A stretch of DNA of 64,000 bases, from positions 124,001 to 188,000 of the forward strand of contig NZ_CP063787.1 of NCBI RefSeq assembly GCF_025860405.1, written 5' to 3'. The position numbers and the translations under genes are program-made. This document shows positions 52,524 through 62,613 of this stretch, in pieces. Source of the DNA: Tolypothrix sp. PCC 7712 (lineage in GTDB: Bacteria > Cyanobacteriota > Cyanobacteriia > Cyanobacteriales > Nostocaceae). Every line of letters starts with the position of its first letter. The stretch's first letter is position 1. The notes beneath the pieces were generated by a model, which was given only the letters and a program-made list of their open reading frames with translations, made no database searches and was not told the origin of the DNA.

Positions 52524-54975
52524 TTTTCTTCCTCAATCCTGATAATATATACATCCAGAAAGTAGCAGATGGTAAAAATAAAGGTACTAAAAGGCTGAGA
52601 GTTATGTAGATTTGCATTGATATCAATGCATAAATTAGATTACCACCAATAAGTAAAGCAATAAATAAATGACTACTGCGTTTACTCTGCTGATTTTGCA
52701 ACAGAAATAATTTTGTTCCTTTGCCTAACAATATTGCCATACCAATTATCCACAAATCAGGAATGGGGATAATCAGGTGTTGTTTAATCAAGTTCTGAAT
52801 CATGTAAGCGTTAATTTCTACCCCTGCCATCTCTTGCAACAAGCCAGTTGTGGGATTTTGTATTCGCCAATAAGCTACCCCCAGTGGTAGGGGAAAAATA
52901 TCGCTATGATCATCTGATAATCCCGAATCTTTATATCCAGCCGCACCAATTAATACAACTTGCTGTTGGAAATTTTCTGGCTTGAGAGTTGTATTGTTCT
53001 TTAAATAATTACCTGCATTAATTACCTGATAAACTTGATTAGGTGGTAGGGAATAGTCAATAATTGGATATAACCAAGCTTGTCCAAAATATTCAGAAAA
53101 TCTACTAACTGTTGACAAACGTAATTTGCGTATTTTTTGACTCAAAGATAAATTTTTGGGAGTCTCATTCAGATATTTAATTAAATCTGTACGTAAATCA
53201 GGATTTCGCCAAGATTGTGGTTGTGGCAGATTTGCAGGTAATTTTTCTTGATTTATCCCAGATACTAAGGTTATTAAATAGGTAAATGGACAACTTTGTA
53301 TACAATCTTGATTTGTATTTACTAATGATAGATGTCCTTGATGGTGATCGACATAACCTTGCAGAGTTTGATTAAGATTAGCAACGCTTTTATTTACACC
53401 CTGTTCTTGATTATCATCATTCAACATTGAGCCAAAGATAAACCATGTACCATTTTGGTTAATAGAATTGACTACAGATTTAGCTAGAATCTTATCTTCA
53501 TCTGTGATTCTGTCAAACAGATAGTCTATAGCAATAACCTTGGCATTATCTTTAGTTAGTTTATCAATTAATCGCGCAAAATAACTCCGGTCAAGAGGAT
53601 TAAATTTATTAGCTTTAGTATTAACTTCATTCAATGATTTTTCATCAATATGAATCAGCAAAACTGGTGGTGTATTGCCTTTTGGTACTTGTTGAGTCAC
53701 ATCTCTATACACTGCTTGCATACCAATTTGTAGGTCGATTACAGCTTGCCGTACAGGAGTAATCAGACTTAAAATAACTATTGTTCCTAATGCCACAGTT
53801 TCACGGCTTGTCGGTAGCCATTGCTGAATTTTATGCTTAATACCATTTGGTTGTAAACGGAATAATTCGGCGTTGGGATGACGAAATAAAGAAGGAATTA
53901 GGTAAGCACTAGGATAGGTAAGATTTTTTTCAACTTTGAGATAATCACTTGCGGTTAATAATGCTTCGTGAACATCTTGATATTCTTTCAACGCATTTAA
54001 AAATTGCACAAAAAATTCCCCAGCTACGCGATTATGTATTTTTTCGCGCATAATTGCAACTTGACTTAAGCCTAAATCTATTAATTTATTCGCAATACTT
54101 AAACCATCGCAGGAATTAAATATAGCGAATTTTAAACCATTATTAATAGCAGTTGTCAATGGCTTTTCAATTTCACTTAAAGATATGCTGACATTAGGCG
54201 CAATTGATATTTGACCTCCAGTAAAAGTAGTTTCATTACTATGTCCCGCAAAAAATAGCATATCCCAGCTTTGAGCAGTCAGAGTGGTAATTATTTCATC
54301 TTTCCAATTATTAATATCTTTCTGTTTGTCCCAACGAATTGATTTAACTTTAACATTGGCGACTTTTTCGAGTGATGATATAGCACGAGATTCGTCTGCG
54401 AAACTTAACCCAGTATCATCACCAAAAATAGCTAAAATTTTAGCTTTTCTAGAAATTTTGGGAAAGGAGTTGGTTACTTCTTGCCTAACATTCAGTGGTT
54501 GACGTACAATCCGTAGTTTGCCAGATGTTAATTCTGTGCTGATTTCCCATGCTTCCCAAGGTAAATATTCTAATTCCGGAGAGTTACAACTAATAAAAAT
54601 ATTAATATTGCTGGCAGCATTAGCCTTTAATTCATTGTTGTAATTCTCTACGGCTTGCTTACTAATTTTTGTCCGAATCTCATATAATTTTTCACTACGC
54701 AACCATTGATGAAACTCATATAAAAGTTTAGCTTCTGCTTGTACTAATTGAGCCTGCCAATCAACAGGAGGTGGCATAACCATCCCCTTATTTATGACTT
54801 TACCTCGCAATTGGTTACTGTAAAAATTAATATAAATTTTCTGCCATTGTTCATGGTCAGCGATAATATTTTCTGGATAACTAATTTCAGATGTAATGTG
54901 CTGACCTTGACCCCAGGATAGTTCAAATAAACAGGTTTTCTCAACTTTTTGAATTTTTAAATAAAAATTAGTCAC
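52516..54975 (-). CDS. CHAT-CHASE2 membrane sensor protein
   Basis: 819 residues. The N-terminal 120 residues are unassigned. A CHAT domain spans about 120-375 with His245 (LFFAGHSNE) and Cys289 (IFNSCDG), the order seen in active caspase relatives. A membrane helix precedes a CHASE2 sensory domain (about 425-690; VLLIHIDEKSLNEVN and DNAKVIAIDYLFD are signature blocks), which faces the outside. Three helices close the protein. So an intracellular protease domain may be governed by an extracellular signal. It overlaps the 51855-52523 gene. Controlled by shared motif copy d. Its ligand is unknown. Confidence 0.9.
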   Translation of the reverse strand: MTNFYLKIQKVEKTCLFELSWGQGQHITSEISYPENIIADHEQWQKIYINFYSNQLRGKVINKGMVMPPPVDWQAQLVQAEAKLLYEFHQWLRSEKLYEIRTKISKQAVENYNNELKANAASNINIFISCNSPELEYLPWEAWEISTELTSGKLRIVRQPLNVRQEVTNSFPKISRKAKILAIFGDDTGLSFADESRAISSLEKVANVKVKSIRWDKQKDINNWKDEIITTLTAQSWDMLFFAGHSNETTFTGGQISIAPNVSISLSEIEKPLTTAINNGLKFAIFNSCDGLSIANKLIDLGLSQVAIMREKIHNRVAGEFFVQFLNALKEYQDVHEALLTASDYLKVEKNLTYPSAYLIPSLFRHPNAELFRLQPNGIKHKIQQWLPTSRETVALGTIVILSLITPVRQAVIDLQIGMQAVYRDVTQQVPKGNTPPVLLIHIDEKSLNEVNTKANKFNPLDRSYFARLIDKLTKDNAKVIAIDYLFDRITDEDKILAKSVVNSINQNGTWFIFGSMLNDDNQEQGVNKSVANLNQTLQGYVDHHQGHLSLVNTNQDCIQSCPFTYLITLVSGINQEKLPANLPQPQSWRNPDLRTDLIKYLNETPKNLSLSQKIRKLRLSTVSRFSEYFGQAWLYPIIDYSLPPNQVYQVINAGNYLKNNTTLKPENFQQQVVLIGAAGYKDSGLSDDHSDIFPLPLGVAYWRIQNPTTGLLQEMAGVEINAYMIQNLIKQHLIIPIPDLWIIGMAILLGKGTKLFLLQNQQSKRSSHLFIALLIGGNLIYALISMQIYITLSLLVPLFLPSATFWMYILSGLRKKNA

Positions 54976-55489
54976 GTCGCTTTGCTCCGAATTTAAAATA
55001 CCCTGCCTTAAGGCTTACGCCTACAAAATTCAAATCATCGCTATAACTAAGTGAAGGGGTTGTATCCTTTTCGTTTAAACATAGTCTGTGGCGCATTGCT
55101 TCATCCTTCAGCATCTGTGTAAATACTCTTAGTTCTCAGCGATGAGGGGGTATGCAGTTTTGGCGGCTAAAGATATTGTCGAGTATTTACCTGAGTAAAA
55201 ATGCTGAAGATTTCGTGAATTTATGGAGAAAATCCTCAAAGTGCTGGAAAATAGTGTTAAACAGTTATACTCAAAGCACAGCAGCAATTAGGCATATCTA
55301 TATCAGCCTCAATCTTGCAGTGCCGTGCTATTTGAGTGTATTGTTGCTGAAGTGCGATCGCGCAAAGCTATTGTTGTAGGGGTGGGTTTAACCGACATAT
55401 CTGTTAGAAGCGTGAATATTTCACAAAATCCGCCCATACAGACAGTGAACCGTCAGCCGTCAACAACTTGAATGTTCCCAGTTTCCTGT
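54976..55489. other. Intergenic region with motif copy d
   Basis: About 510 bp. The shared motif is at 55126-55160. A plus frame at 55152-55379 has no protein-like character. No other gene was seen. Confidence 0.45.
55126..55160 (-). promoter_or_regulatory. Shared motif copy d, upstream of CHAT-CHASE2
   Basis: On the minus strand AAAACTGCATACCCCC, 9 nt, AGAACTAAG, about 155 nt before the CHAT-CHASE2 start. Confidence 0.7.
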
Positions 55490-56860
55490 TTACCTTGTTA
55501 TATCAAAGCCAAACGGTGGTAGTGTAACCTCTACATCATCACCTAAACTGGTAGTCACAATAAACTTCTCATCCCAATTGCCAACTAAACAAGTATATAA
55601 ATACCAATTGCGCTGTTGTGGATTCACACTCTGTTCTAGCAAAACCCCAGTTTTATCGCTGACTCGAAACTTGAAATTTTCTGGTAAGGTATTTGGGGAA
55701 GGCGCACCTAAAATTAACAGCAAATTCCAGGAATTGGGTTCAGTTAATGTCGATGAATTCCACCCAATTGCATACAATCTTAGAGGAATTCCGGCTAGGA
55801 GAAAACTCTGATATCCACTCCTAGCCGCTAAAGGGATTTCTAGACCTTGTGTTTGCAATTGTGATGTTATCGCCTCTAATTCCTCGGCTGGACTGCGGAT
55901 TTCTCTTAAAGGTGAAAATCTTGGTAATAGCGTCCAAGCTAGTGATTCCCCAATTTCGTCTAATTCATCCCATAACCAGCGTCCTACATTAATAGCTGGT
56001 TGTGTAATTAATTTAATTAAATCTCTTGTGGATGCTTGCAATAAAGTTGTATGGGCGGTGGTGGTTTGTGTCTGGTATTCTTCTATATTTAGACTACTAG
56101 TTTGTAGTTGGTATATCCAATCAAGTAATTCAGGAGAAGTTAAAACTACACATCCCTGTTGCCAATTTAAGATTTCCCAAAGTTCTATTTCTGGGTCTTG
56201 TAATTGCCACAGTAATGTTGATAATTCACTTTCTTGCGCTGCTAATGTTTGCTGGCGATTATTTGGTATGGCTGGTAAGCTAATCGCCTCTGGTTGTAAA
56301 GTTCGTAAATACAGTAACAAGCGGTTTGGGTCGTTGTCAAACCAAGTTAAAGGTATTTCATAATTCCAATCTGCTTGAGGAGATACTGTCTGTACATTAT
56401 TAATATTTTCTATTAATTGTGGATAGGAGATAAATCCCCTAACAACGCCAAATTCTTGTGATTCTAAAACTTCTACAAATACATAAAAGTGGGGAACGAA
56501 TTCGGGGATATCTACGACTAATCTAGATAAAGGTATTTGTTCATCCCAGGAATTACCTATGGTAATTAGACAAACTTTAAAATTACCAACTTGTAAATTG
56601 GCAACAGTAGGAATGACATTAGCTAAAGCTGGTTTGGTAATTGTACAATCTTGCCAATTAACAATCAGGTTATCATCACGCTCTTGTAGCCATTTTTTAA
56701 AGACAAATAACGCTAAAGCATTTAAATAAGTTTGCCATTGACGCCCATCATCAGGAATTGGGCGACTAAATTCTATAGCTTGATGCATCTCTTCAGCATC
56801 AAGGCTAATGGCTTCAGTCGGTAAACGTTCAAATTCAAATGACATGGGTAAAGTATTCAT
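55490..56860 (-). CDS. DUF1822 family protein
   Basis: 456 residues. The N-terminal MSFEFERLPTEAISLDAEEMHQAIEFSRPIPDDGRQWQTYLNALALFVFKKWL pattern is typical of DUF1822, a cyanobacterial family of unknown role often found with CHASE2 and sigma-like genes. No signal peptide or membrane span; beta-rich throughout. It follows the sigma-like gene by 51 bp in the same direction, so it is probably its operon partner and perhaps a regulator of it. Confidence 0.85.
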   Translation of the reverse strand: MNTLPMSFEFERLPTEAISLDAEEMHQAIEFSRPIPDDGRQWQTYLNALALFVFKKWLQERDDNLIVNWQDCTITKPALANVIPTVANLQVGNFKVCLITIGNSWDEQIPLSRLVVDIPEFVPHFYVFVEVLESQEFGVVRGFISYPQLIENINNVQTVSPQADWNYEIPLTWFDNDPNRLLLYLRTLQPEAISLPAIPNNRQQTLAAQESELSTLLWQLQDPEIELWEILNWQQGCVVLTSPELLDWIYQLQTSSLNIEEYQTQTTTAHTTLLQASTRDLIKLITQPAINVGRWLWDELDEIGESLAWTLLPRFSPLREIRSPAEELEAITSQLQTQGLEIPLAARSGYQSFLLAGIPLRLYAIGWNSSTLTEPNSWNLLLILGAPSPNTLPENFKFRVSDKTGVLLEQSVNPQQRNWYLYTCLVGNWDEKFIVTTSLGDDVEVTLPPFGFDITR

Positions 56861-56911
56861 AATGTTGCAAAAAGTAAATAATTGTAGAAACGTGATTCAT
56901 CGCCTCTGTAA

Positions 56912-58327
56912 TCAAGAATTGGTAAAATTGGGGTTTAATTGTTGACAAAGCCGTTGAGAAAAATGACTCATTTTTCCCTGGCTCTGCATACTTAATGCTT
57001 CAGTTTCTGCTTGCTTGATTAAACTTGTAATTTGTTCGTTTAGGATATCGGTAATTTGTCGATCTAAGTTAGCAAGACGCTCTGGTGTAGAATATTCTTG
57101 TGCTAGTTGGATGACGGCTGCTTTTAACTTTTGCAATGTTTTATGCTCGACATCAGCACGAAATTCTTTAAGTTTCAATAATCGAGTGACTTGATATTGA
57201 GCATTTAAGCCTAATTGTTGAGATATCGCATTCATGGATAGCCTCTGACAATGGAATAATTGCAGTGCTAGCAAAAATTGATTAGATTTCTCTGCATCTT
57301 TTTTATTTAGCTTGTTTACTCGTGATTGTGTGACTTCAGCTAAGGCTAAATCTAAACAATGCAAGATTTGGTTTCTATATAATTTTAAAAATATTTCTTC
57401 ATCATTATTATCTGTCATCAGATTGTCAGAATCTGGTGCGGGGATTTGCTCAATTAAAGCAAAGTTTTCATTTAACTGCACATCTAAAGATTCTGTGGTT
57501 AAGAAACCACTTCTAACATGAATTCTATATTGTCGCAGCTTATCTGCTAAATTTTGGAGTTGTCGCATCACATTTTCAGGAGATAAGCGAGATATATTTT
57601 TTTGCTGGATTTTTGATTCTAATAATTGAGCCATTTTTGCTAATTGCTCAGTGGTGGGTGGTGGACATTTGCTGCGGTTTCCCTGGGCTAGTTGTTGCCA
57701 GCGTTCAGTACGATATACTTTGTGATAAGCAGCGAGTAATTTTTGGGCTTGCTCAATTTCTTTGGGTGTGAGGTAATGAAATTCGCCTAAAATTTTGGCT
57801 AATTGTTGAGGTTTGGTATCATTCAAAATTGCCCAGTCTCTCACTAAATACAATCCGCATTCTAAAAGAAATTTTTCTAGTTCATTATGCTGTTTTACCT
57901 TGCGGCTTACCCAAGTAGTCAGCAGGCTTTTTTCGGGGTCAAAAGTTTGTAAAACTTCTCGCCCAAAGGATTGATATTTAGTAGCTGGTTCTAAACTATC
58001 ATCGTCATCCAAAACATAACGAAATAAATCGCGCTCAGTAAATCCGTGAAAATCCCCAAATTGGCGGGCGAGGTGTAAACAAGCTTGTTGAATTTGCCAG
58101 GATATAAAACAGAGTAAACAGCGTTGTGCTAGTAAGCTTGGCTGTGTGGCAGCATTGCGAGATAATTCTAGTAAGCGCTGCTGTATGATTGTGTCTGAGA
58201 TTTCATCGATATTTGGTAAGTCTGCAAAGGTGGTAGTAAAAAAAGACTTGGCGTTTTCCAGTTCTGGGAATTTGAGATTCCCTGTGCCATCTAGGGTTAC
58301 TAATGTCCAGTATTTTAACTTGCTCAT
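56912..58327 (-). CDS. Sigma-70-like regulator, cyanobacterial type
   Basis: 471 residues. The early part has a sigma region 2-like core (CLLCFISWQIQQACLHLARQFGDFHGFTERDLFRYVLDD, then FGREVLQTFDPEKSLLTTWV). The C-terminal part has a region 4-like HTH (LFHCQRLSMNAISQQLGLNAQYQVTRLLKLKEF). The spacer between them is long and helical, unlike standard ECF factors, so it is a divergent sigma-like protein. It lies upstream of DUF1822 and has the shared motif upstream of itself. I infer it may recognise that motif. Confidence 0.65.
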   Translation of the reverse strand: MSKLKYWTLVTLDGTGNLKFPELENAKSFFTTTFADLPNIDEISDTIIQQRLLELSRNAATQPSLLAQRCLLCFISWQIQQACLHLARQFGDFHGFTERDLFRYVLDDDDSLEPATKYQSFGREVLQTFDPEKSLLTTWVSRKVKQHNELEKFLLECGLYLVRDWAILNDTKPQQLAKILGEFHYLTPKEIEQAQKLLAAYHKVYRTERWQQLAQGNRSKCPPPTTEQLAKMAQLLESKIQQKNISRLSPENVMRQLQNLADKLRQYRIHVRSGFLTTESLDVQLNENFALIEQIPAPDSDNLMTDNNDEEIFLKLYRNQILHCLDLALAEVTQSRVNKLNKKDAEKSNQFLLALQLFHCQRLSMNAISQQLGLNAQYQVTRLLKLKEFRADVEHKTLQKLKAAVIQLAQEYSTPERLANLDRQITDILNEQITSLIKQAETEALSMQSQGKMSHFSQRLCQQLNPNFTNS

Positions 58328-58395
58328 TGGTAAATTTGTGTTTTTAATTATTAGTTGTTAATTGTCTCATCTCCCCTGGATTCGAGCCGTTATTG

Positions 58396-58433
58396 TTTCT
58401 TAACTCTCGGCGGGTTGGGGATATGCAGTTTTT
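58396..58433 (-). promoter_or_regulatory. Shared motif copy e, upstream of the sigma-like gene
   Basis: On the minus strand AAAAACTGCATATCCCC, 9 nt, AGAGTTAAG, about 70 nt before the start. It differs at one base in the C-run block (T for C), the only variant there. Confidence 0.65.
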
Positions 58434-58525
58434 GGGCGGGTAGTCAGGTGATTTTTTTGTAAAGTTTCGGCTTGGGGTTGAGGGTTGGATATAGGTTTTA
58501 AGTTAAGTCCCGAAATTCCGCCTGT

Positions 58526-58665
58526 CCCGATATATCGCCGTCACCCTAGAAGGGTGCGGCTAATTGAACAAGAGCTTACCTCCGTGGGCTAAGAAAATTC
58601 AGCCCACGAAGGTGGGCTTTGATAGCGTGAGCCAGTGGCTTATAGCCTGCGGGCGATATGTCGGG
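58526..58665. repeat. MITE-like inverted repeat
   Basis: 140 bp with ends CCCGATATATCGCC and the complement CCCGACATATCGCC. Inside are hairpins CACCCTAGAAGGGTG and a GCCCACGAAGGTGGGC stem, as in small elements mobilised by IS200/IS605 enzymes; that link is inference. Confidence 0.5.
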
Positions 58666-58728
58666 TAAGTGAGAAAACAATGTAGATCACCATTGAAAAA
58701 TCATACTCACCATTCGCCAACGGTATCT

Positions 58729-58768
58729 CAAACTTGCATACCCCCCACCCTGCTTAGAAGTATGTAAA
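58729..58768 (+). promoter_or_regulatory. Shared motif copy f, upstream of TPR-CHAT gene 59059
   Basis: AAACTTGCATACCCCC, 10 nt, AGAAGTATG, about 290 nt before the start. A dispersed repeat has entered between motif and gene (58820-58914), explaining the greater distance. Confidence 0.65.
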
Positions 58769-58819
58769 AGTAAGCCATCAAATCACGGAGGTATTGGGGA
58801 GCATCCCACTTTTTTACCT

Positions 58820-58914
58820 GTCATTGCGAGCGAAGCGTTCGCGTTAGCGTCTCGAAGAGAAGCAATCGCAAAGGATGGGATTGCTTCATTCCGCTTCGCT
58901 CCATTCGCAATGAC
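58820..58914. repeat. Inverted repeat of the GTCATTGCGAGCGAAGCG family
   Basis: Starts GTCATTGCGAGCGAAGCG and ends with the complementary CGCAATGAC. It is 95 bp, contains no gene and belongs to a repeat type common in cyanobacterial genomes. Confidence 0.55.
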
Positions 58915-59058
58915 AAACAAAATAACGGGGGTATTGCGGTTAATTTATGCCAAAACTTAGCCAAATTCATCAAATCTTTAGCATTTTTACTGAGCTAAAA
59001 AGCATAACCTAATTACTTAAGCCCCATCCACTCTTAACTTCATAATTCATCATTCCTC

Positions 59059-61626
59059 ATGCGTTTTCACAAAATTGCTCTAAGTTTCCTCGCCCTAGTT
59101 ATCGCCACAGCTTCCACACCGATAAATTTCAGCCTTTGGGGAACGCCAGGAGATTTACGAGTACTGGCGCAAACACCACAAGCTAAGAAAGCCGAAGCTG
59201 ATAGATTGTTGGATCAAGGAGTTCAGCAGTTTCAAACCAGTCAATTTGAAGCTGCATTGCGATCGTGGCAACAAGCACTGATTATTTATCGAGAAATCAA
59301 AGACCGTCAAGGAGAGGGTGCGGCGCTGGGTAATCTCGGTAATGCTTACCATGCATTGGGAGACTACCCAAAAGCCATTGAGTACCAGCAGCAGAGATTA
59401 GCGATCGCCCGAGAAATTAAAGACCGATTAGGGGAGGGTGCGGCGCTGGGTAATCTCGGTCTTGCTTACTTTTCTTTGGGAGACTACCCAAAAGCGATTG
59501 AGTACCACTCAAAAAGTTTAGCGATCGCCCGGGAAATTCAAGATAGATTAGGCGAGGGTACGGCGCTGGGTAATCTCGGTAGTGCTTACTATGCTTTGGG
59601 AGACTACCCAAAAGCGATTGAGTACCACCAGCAGAGATTAGCGATCGCCCGAGAAATTAAAGATAGATTAGGGGAGGGACAGTCACTGGGTAATCTCGGT
59701 ATTGCTTACGATGCATTGGGAGACTACCCAAAAGCCATTGAGTACCAGCAGCAGCACTTAGCGATCGCCCGGGAAATTAAAGACCGATTAGGGGAGGGAA
59801 AGTCACTGGGTAATCTCGGTCTTGCTTACTATTCTTTGGGAGACTACCCAAAAGCGATTGAGTACCACCAGCAGCACTTAGCGATCGCCCGGGAAATTAG
59901 AGATAGATTAGGTGAGGGACAGTCCCTGGGTAATCTCGGTATTGCTTACGATGCATTGGGAGACTACCCAAAAGCCATTGAGTACCATCAGCAGAGATTA
60001 GCGATCGCCCGGGAAATTAAAGATAGATTAGGTGAGGGACAGTCCCTGGGTAATCTCGGTCTTGTTTACCGTGCATTGGAAGACTACCCAAAAGCCATTG
60101 AGTACCATCAGCAGAGATTAGCGATCGCCCGGGAAATTAAAGATAGATTAGGGGAGGGAATTTCTTTAAACAATCTAGGAAATGCTTTCTACAAACAAGG
60201 AAATTTCCGCGCCGCAGAGAAAACCCTGTATGAGGGAATTAAGGTTTGGGAATCTCTGCGAGATAAAAAGTTAGCTGATACTAACAAAGTTTCTTTTTTT
60301 GACACCCAAAGCAGCACCTACAGAATTTTACAAGAAGTCCTAATTGCCCAAAATAAAACTGATGCGGCTTTAGAAATTGCCGAACGCGGTCGTGCTAGGG
60401 CGTTTGTTGAGTTGTTAGCATCTCGTGTATCTACTAATAATAAACAGGCGGATAAATCACCGCAAGCACCGACAATTGCCCAGATTAAACAAATTGCTAA
60501 ACAGCAAAATGCTACTCTCGTGCAATATTCTATTATTTATGATGAATTCAAAGGAGCAGGTAAAGAACAATTCAAAGAATCAGACCTCTATATTTGGGTT
60601 GTCAAACCGAATGGTGAAATCACATTCCGCAAAGCTGACCTCAAACCCCTATGGCAAAAAGATAATACAACTTTAGATAAATTAGTGAATCAAAGCCGTC
60701 TAGGTATTGGTGTGGTTAGAGGTGGGCGTGCTGGCGGTATTATCTCCCAAGTCAATCCTGATGCTGCAAACTTGAAAAAGCCATTACAAAAACTGCATGA
60801 AATTTTAATTAAAGATATCGCTGATTTATTACCAAAAAATCCTAATGATAGAGTTATTTTCATTCCTCAAGGTTCTTTATTTCTTGCGCCCTTCCCAGCT
60901 TTGCGAGATGAACAAGGTAAATATTTAATTGAAAAACATACCATTCTCACCGCCCCAGCTATTCAGGTGTTAGATTTTACTCATCAATTAGTGGCAGGGA
61001 GACAAACTAATTATAATAACGCCTTAATTGTCGGTAATCCTACTATGCCTTTAGTGTCTACGGAACCTAACAAACCTGCAACACGGTTAGATCCACTACC
61101 AGGGGCGGAACTGGAAGCAAAGACGATTGCTAAGATGTTGAAAACTCAGGCGATTCTGGGTAAAGAGGCGACGAAAGCTAATATATTGCAACGCTTATCA
61201 ACAGTTGATGTGATTCATCTTGCTACACACGGTTGGGCTGATGATAACCGGGGTTTGGGTAGCTGGATTGCTTTTGCACCATCGGGTAATGATGATGGTT
61301 TACTCAAGGCTGAGGAAATTTTAGATTTAAAAATCAAGGCTCAGTTAGTCGTTCTCAGTGCTTGTGAAACGGGGAAAGGGCAACTTTCGGGTGATGGGGT
61401 GATTGGGTTGTCGCGTTCGTTGATTTTGGCGGGTGTTCCGAGTGTGTTGGTGTCGCTGTGGCAAGTACCGGATGAACCGACACAATATTTAATGGTGGAG
61501 TTTTATAAGAGTTTGCAAACTCAGCCTGATAAAGCGTTGGCTTTGCGTCAGGCGATGTTGAAGACGAAGGAGAAGTTTCCGAACCCTGTGAATTGGGCGG
61601 CGTTTACGTTGATTGGGGAACGGTAA
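59059..61626 (+). CDS. Exported TPR-CHAT peptidase (855 residues)
   Basis: A signal peptide-like N-terminus (IALSFLALVIATASTPINF) is followed by seven regular 40-residue TPR units plus a degenerate eighth (consensus LGNLGLAYYSLGDYPKAIEY). A linker (about 380-440) leads to a CHAT domain with His724 (VIHLATHGWADD) and Cys769 (VLSACETGKG), both intact. The 120-bp repeat units are almost identical in DNA, like those of 46277-49111. Controlled by motif copy f. Likely an envelope or extracellular protease whose TPR array detects partners. Confidence 0.92.
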   Translation: MRFHKIALSFLALVIATASTPINFSLWGTPGDLRVLAQTPQAKKAEADRLLDQGVQQFQTSQFEAALRSWQQALIIYREIKDRQGEGAALGNLGNAYHALGDYPKAIEYQQQRLAIAREIKDRLGEGAALGNLGLAYFSLGDYPKAIEYHSKSLAIAREIQDRLGEGTALGNLGSAYYALGDYPKAIEYHQQRLAIAREIKDRLGEGQSLGNLGIAYDALGDYPKAIEYQQQHLAIAREIKDRLGEGKSLGNLGLAYYSLGDYPKAIEYHQQHLAIAREIRDRLGEGQSLGNLGIAYDALGDYPKAIEYHQQRLAIAREIKDRLGEGQSLGNLGLVYRALEDYPKAIEYHQQRLAIAREIKDRLGEGISLNNLGNAFYKQGNFRAAEKTLYEGIKVWESLRDKKLADTNKVSFFDTQSSTYRILQEVLIAQNKTDAALEIAERGRARAFVELLASRVSTNNKQADKSPQAPTIAQIKQIAKQQNATLVQYSIIYDEFKGAGKEQFKESDLYIWVVKPNGEITFRKADLKPLWQKDNTTLDKLVNQSRLGIGVVRGGRAGGIISQVNPDAANLKKPLQKLHEILIKDIADLLPKNPNDRVIFIPQGSLFLAPFPALRDEQGKYLIEKHTILTAPAIQVLDFTHQLVAGRQTNYNNALIVGNPTMPLVSTEPNKPATRLDPLPGAELEAKTIAKMLKTQAILGKEATKANILQRLSTVDVIHLATHGWADDNRGLGSWIAFAPSGNDDGLLKAEEILDLKIKAQLVVLSACETGKGQLSGDGVIGLSRSLILAGVPSVLVSLWQVPDEPTQYLMVEFYKSLQTQPDKALALRQAMLKTKEKFPNPVNWAAFTLIGER

Positions 61627-61713
61627 TTCGTAATTCGTAATTCGTAATTCGTAATTCGTAATTCGTAATTCGTAATTCGTAATTGGTCATTTGTCATTTG
61701 TCATTGGTCATTA
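61623..61713. repeat. Heptamer tandem array
   Basis: Eight GTAATTC units and a GTAATTG variant (61623-61685), then four GTCATTT-type units (61686-61713). The array starts within the stop codon of the TPR-CHAT gene. Such heptad arrays are typical of heterocystous cyanobacteria. Confidence 0.85.
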
Positions 61714-61854
61714 TTTAGGGAATCTCTAATATCGATAGATTTTTTGTGAGGAGACGGGGTTTTGCTTTGTCCCGATAATATATTCTAGAGGGCATGGCAG
61801 TGCCAGTGCCCCTACAATCTGTTTTTTTTGCTGAAAATGCGCTGGCTTTATCAT

Positions 61855-62169
61855 TTACAGATATTGAGGACTAATTTTTAGATTTTTGGTAAAGAGAAAA
61901 GGCGATTTCCTTCTCGTTTATCGAAATCAAGTACTCGTTTTCTTGTTTTAGGTAAGCAAAAAGCCATTTCACCTTCTCGTTAAGCCTTAACGCTTTCTCA
62001 TTTTGGTGTTTTCCGCAAGTAAAATACCATTTCATCTACTCATTAAGCCTTAACGCTTACTCATTTCGGTAAATCACGCACTCATTTTAGTGTTTTCCGC
62101 AAGTAATAAGCCTTATCGCTTACTCATTTCGGTATATCGCGCAATCATTTTAGTGTTTTCCGCAGCTAA
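61855..62169. repeat. Degenerate 63-bp tandem array, five units
   Basis: TAAGCCTTA recurs at 61981, 62044 and 62107, exactly 63 bp apart. Two more degenerate units begin at about 61918 and 61855. Divergence increases leftward, which is the pattern of an array that expands at its right end. No frame stays open across it. Confidence 0.6.
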
Positions 62170-62353
62170 AAAGGTATATTGCTGGCTCAAAAATTGCGAT
62201 GTTTGACAATAAGCGGCTGTGTAGTTACGCTTTGTTGTTTTTTGCGATGCCTAGGTTGGGCTACGCCTACGCATTTGTTCTCAAAACAAATTGGGTAATT
62301 GAAAAACACTAATAAATCATAGATTTCGCTTCGGGGCATGGCATTGCCCGTAC

Positions 62354-62538
62354 GTGTCAACTTAACGTGAAACCCGCTTGGTGGAAAGGTTTTGCCCTCA
62401 CCCCCAGCCCCTCTCCCTGTGGGAGAGGGGAGCCTGAGATTCAATTCCCCTTCTCCCTAGGGAGAAGGGGTTAGGGGATGAGGGCGAGAGGGTTTTGCAC
62501 AACGCTTGCCCGATATAGCTTTCGGCTTAAGTTGACAC
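62354..62538. repeat. MITE-like element with 12-bp inverted ends
   Basis: 185 bp bounded by GTGTCAACTTAA and TTAAGTTGACAC (perfect inverse). Inside are further palindromic blocks, CCCTCACCCC...GGGGATGAGGG and CCTCTCCCTGTGGGAGAGG. A short GCATTGCCCGTAC/GGGCATTGCC likeness flanks it. The inner palindromes are common cyanobacterial intergenic repeats. Confidence 0.65.
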
Positions 62539-62613
62539 CAATGGGCATTGCCATGCCCCTACCTGCTTACCTTATTTATCGGAAATACGCTGTATATCTA
62601 ACGTAAAATATTG

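Noticed and set aside
59299..60176. Possible CRISPR array because of regular repeats
   Set aside because: The units are contiguous 120-bp coding TPR repeats with no spacers, in frame with a CHAT protein.
62187..62444. 85-codon minus frame
   Set aside because: Lies across MITE-like and dispersed repeats and has no coding character.
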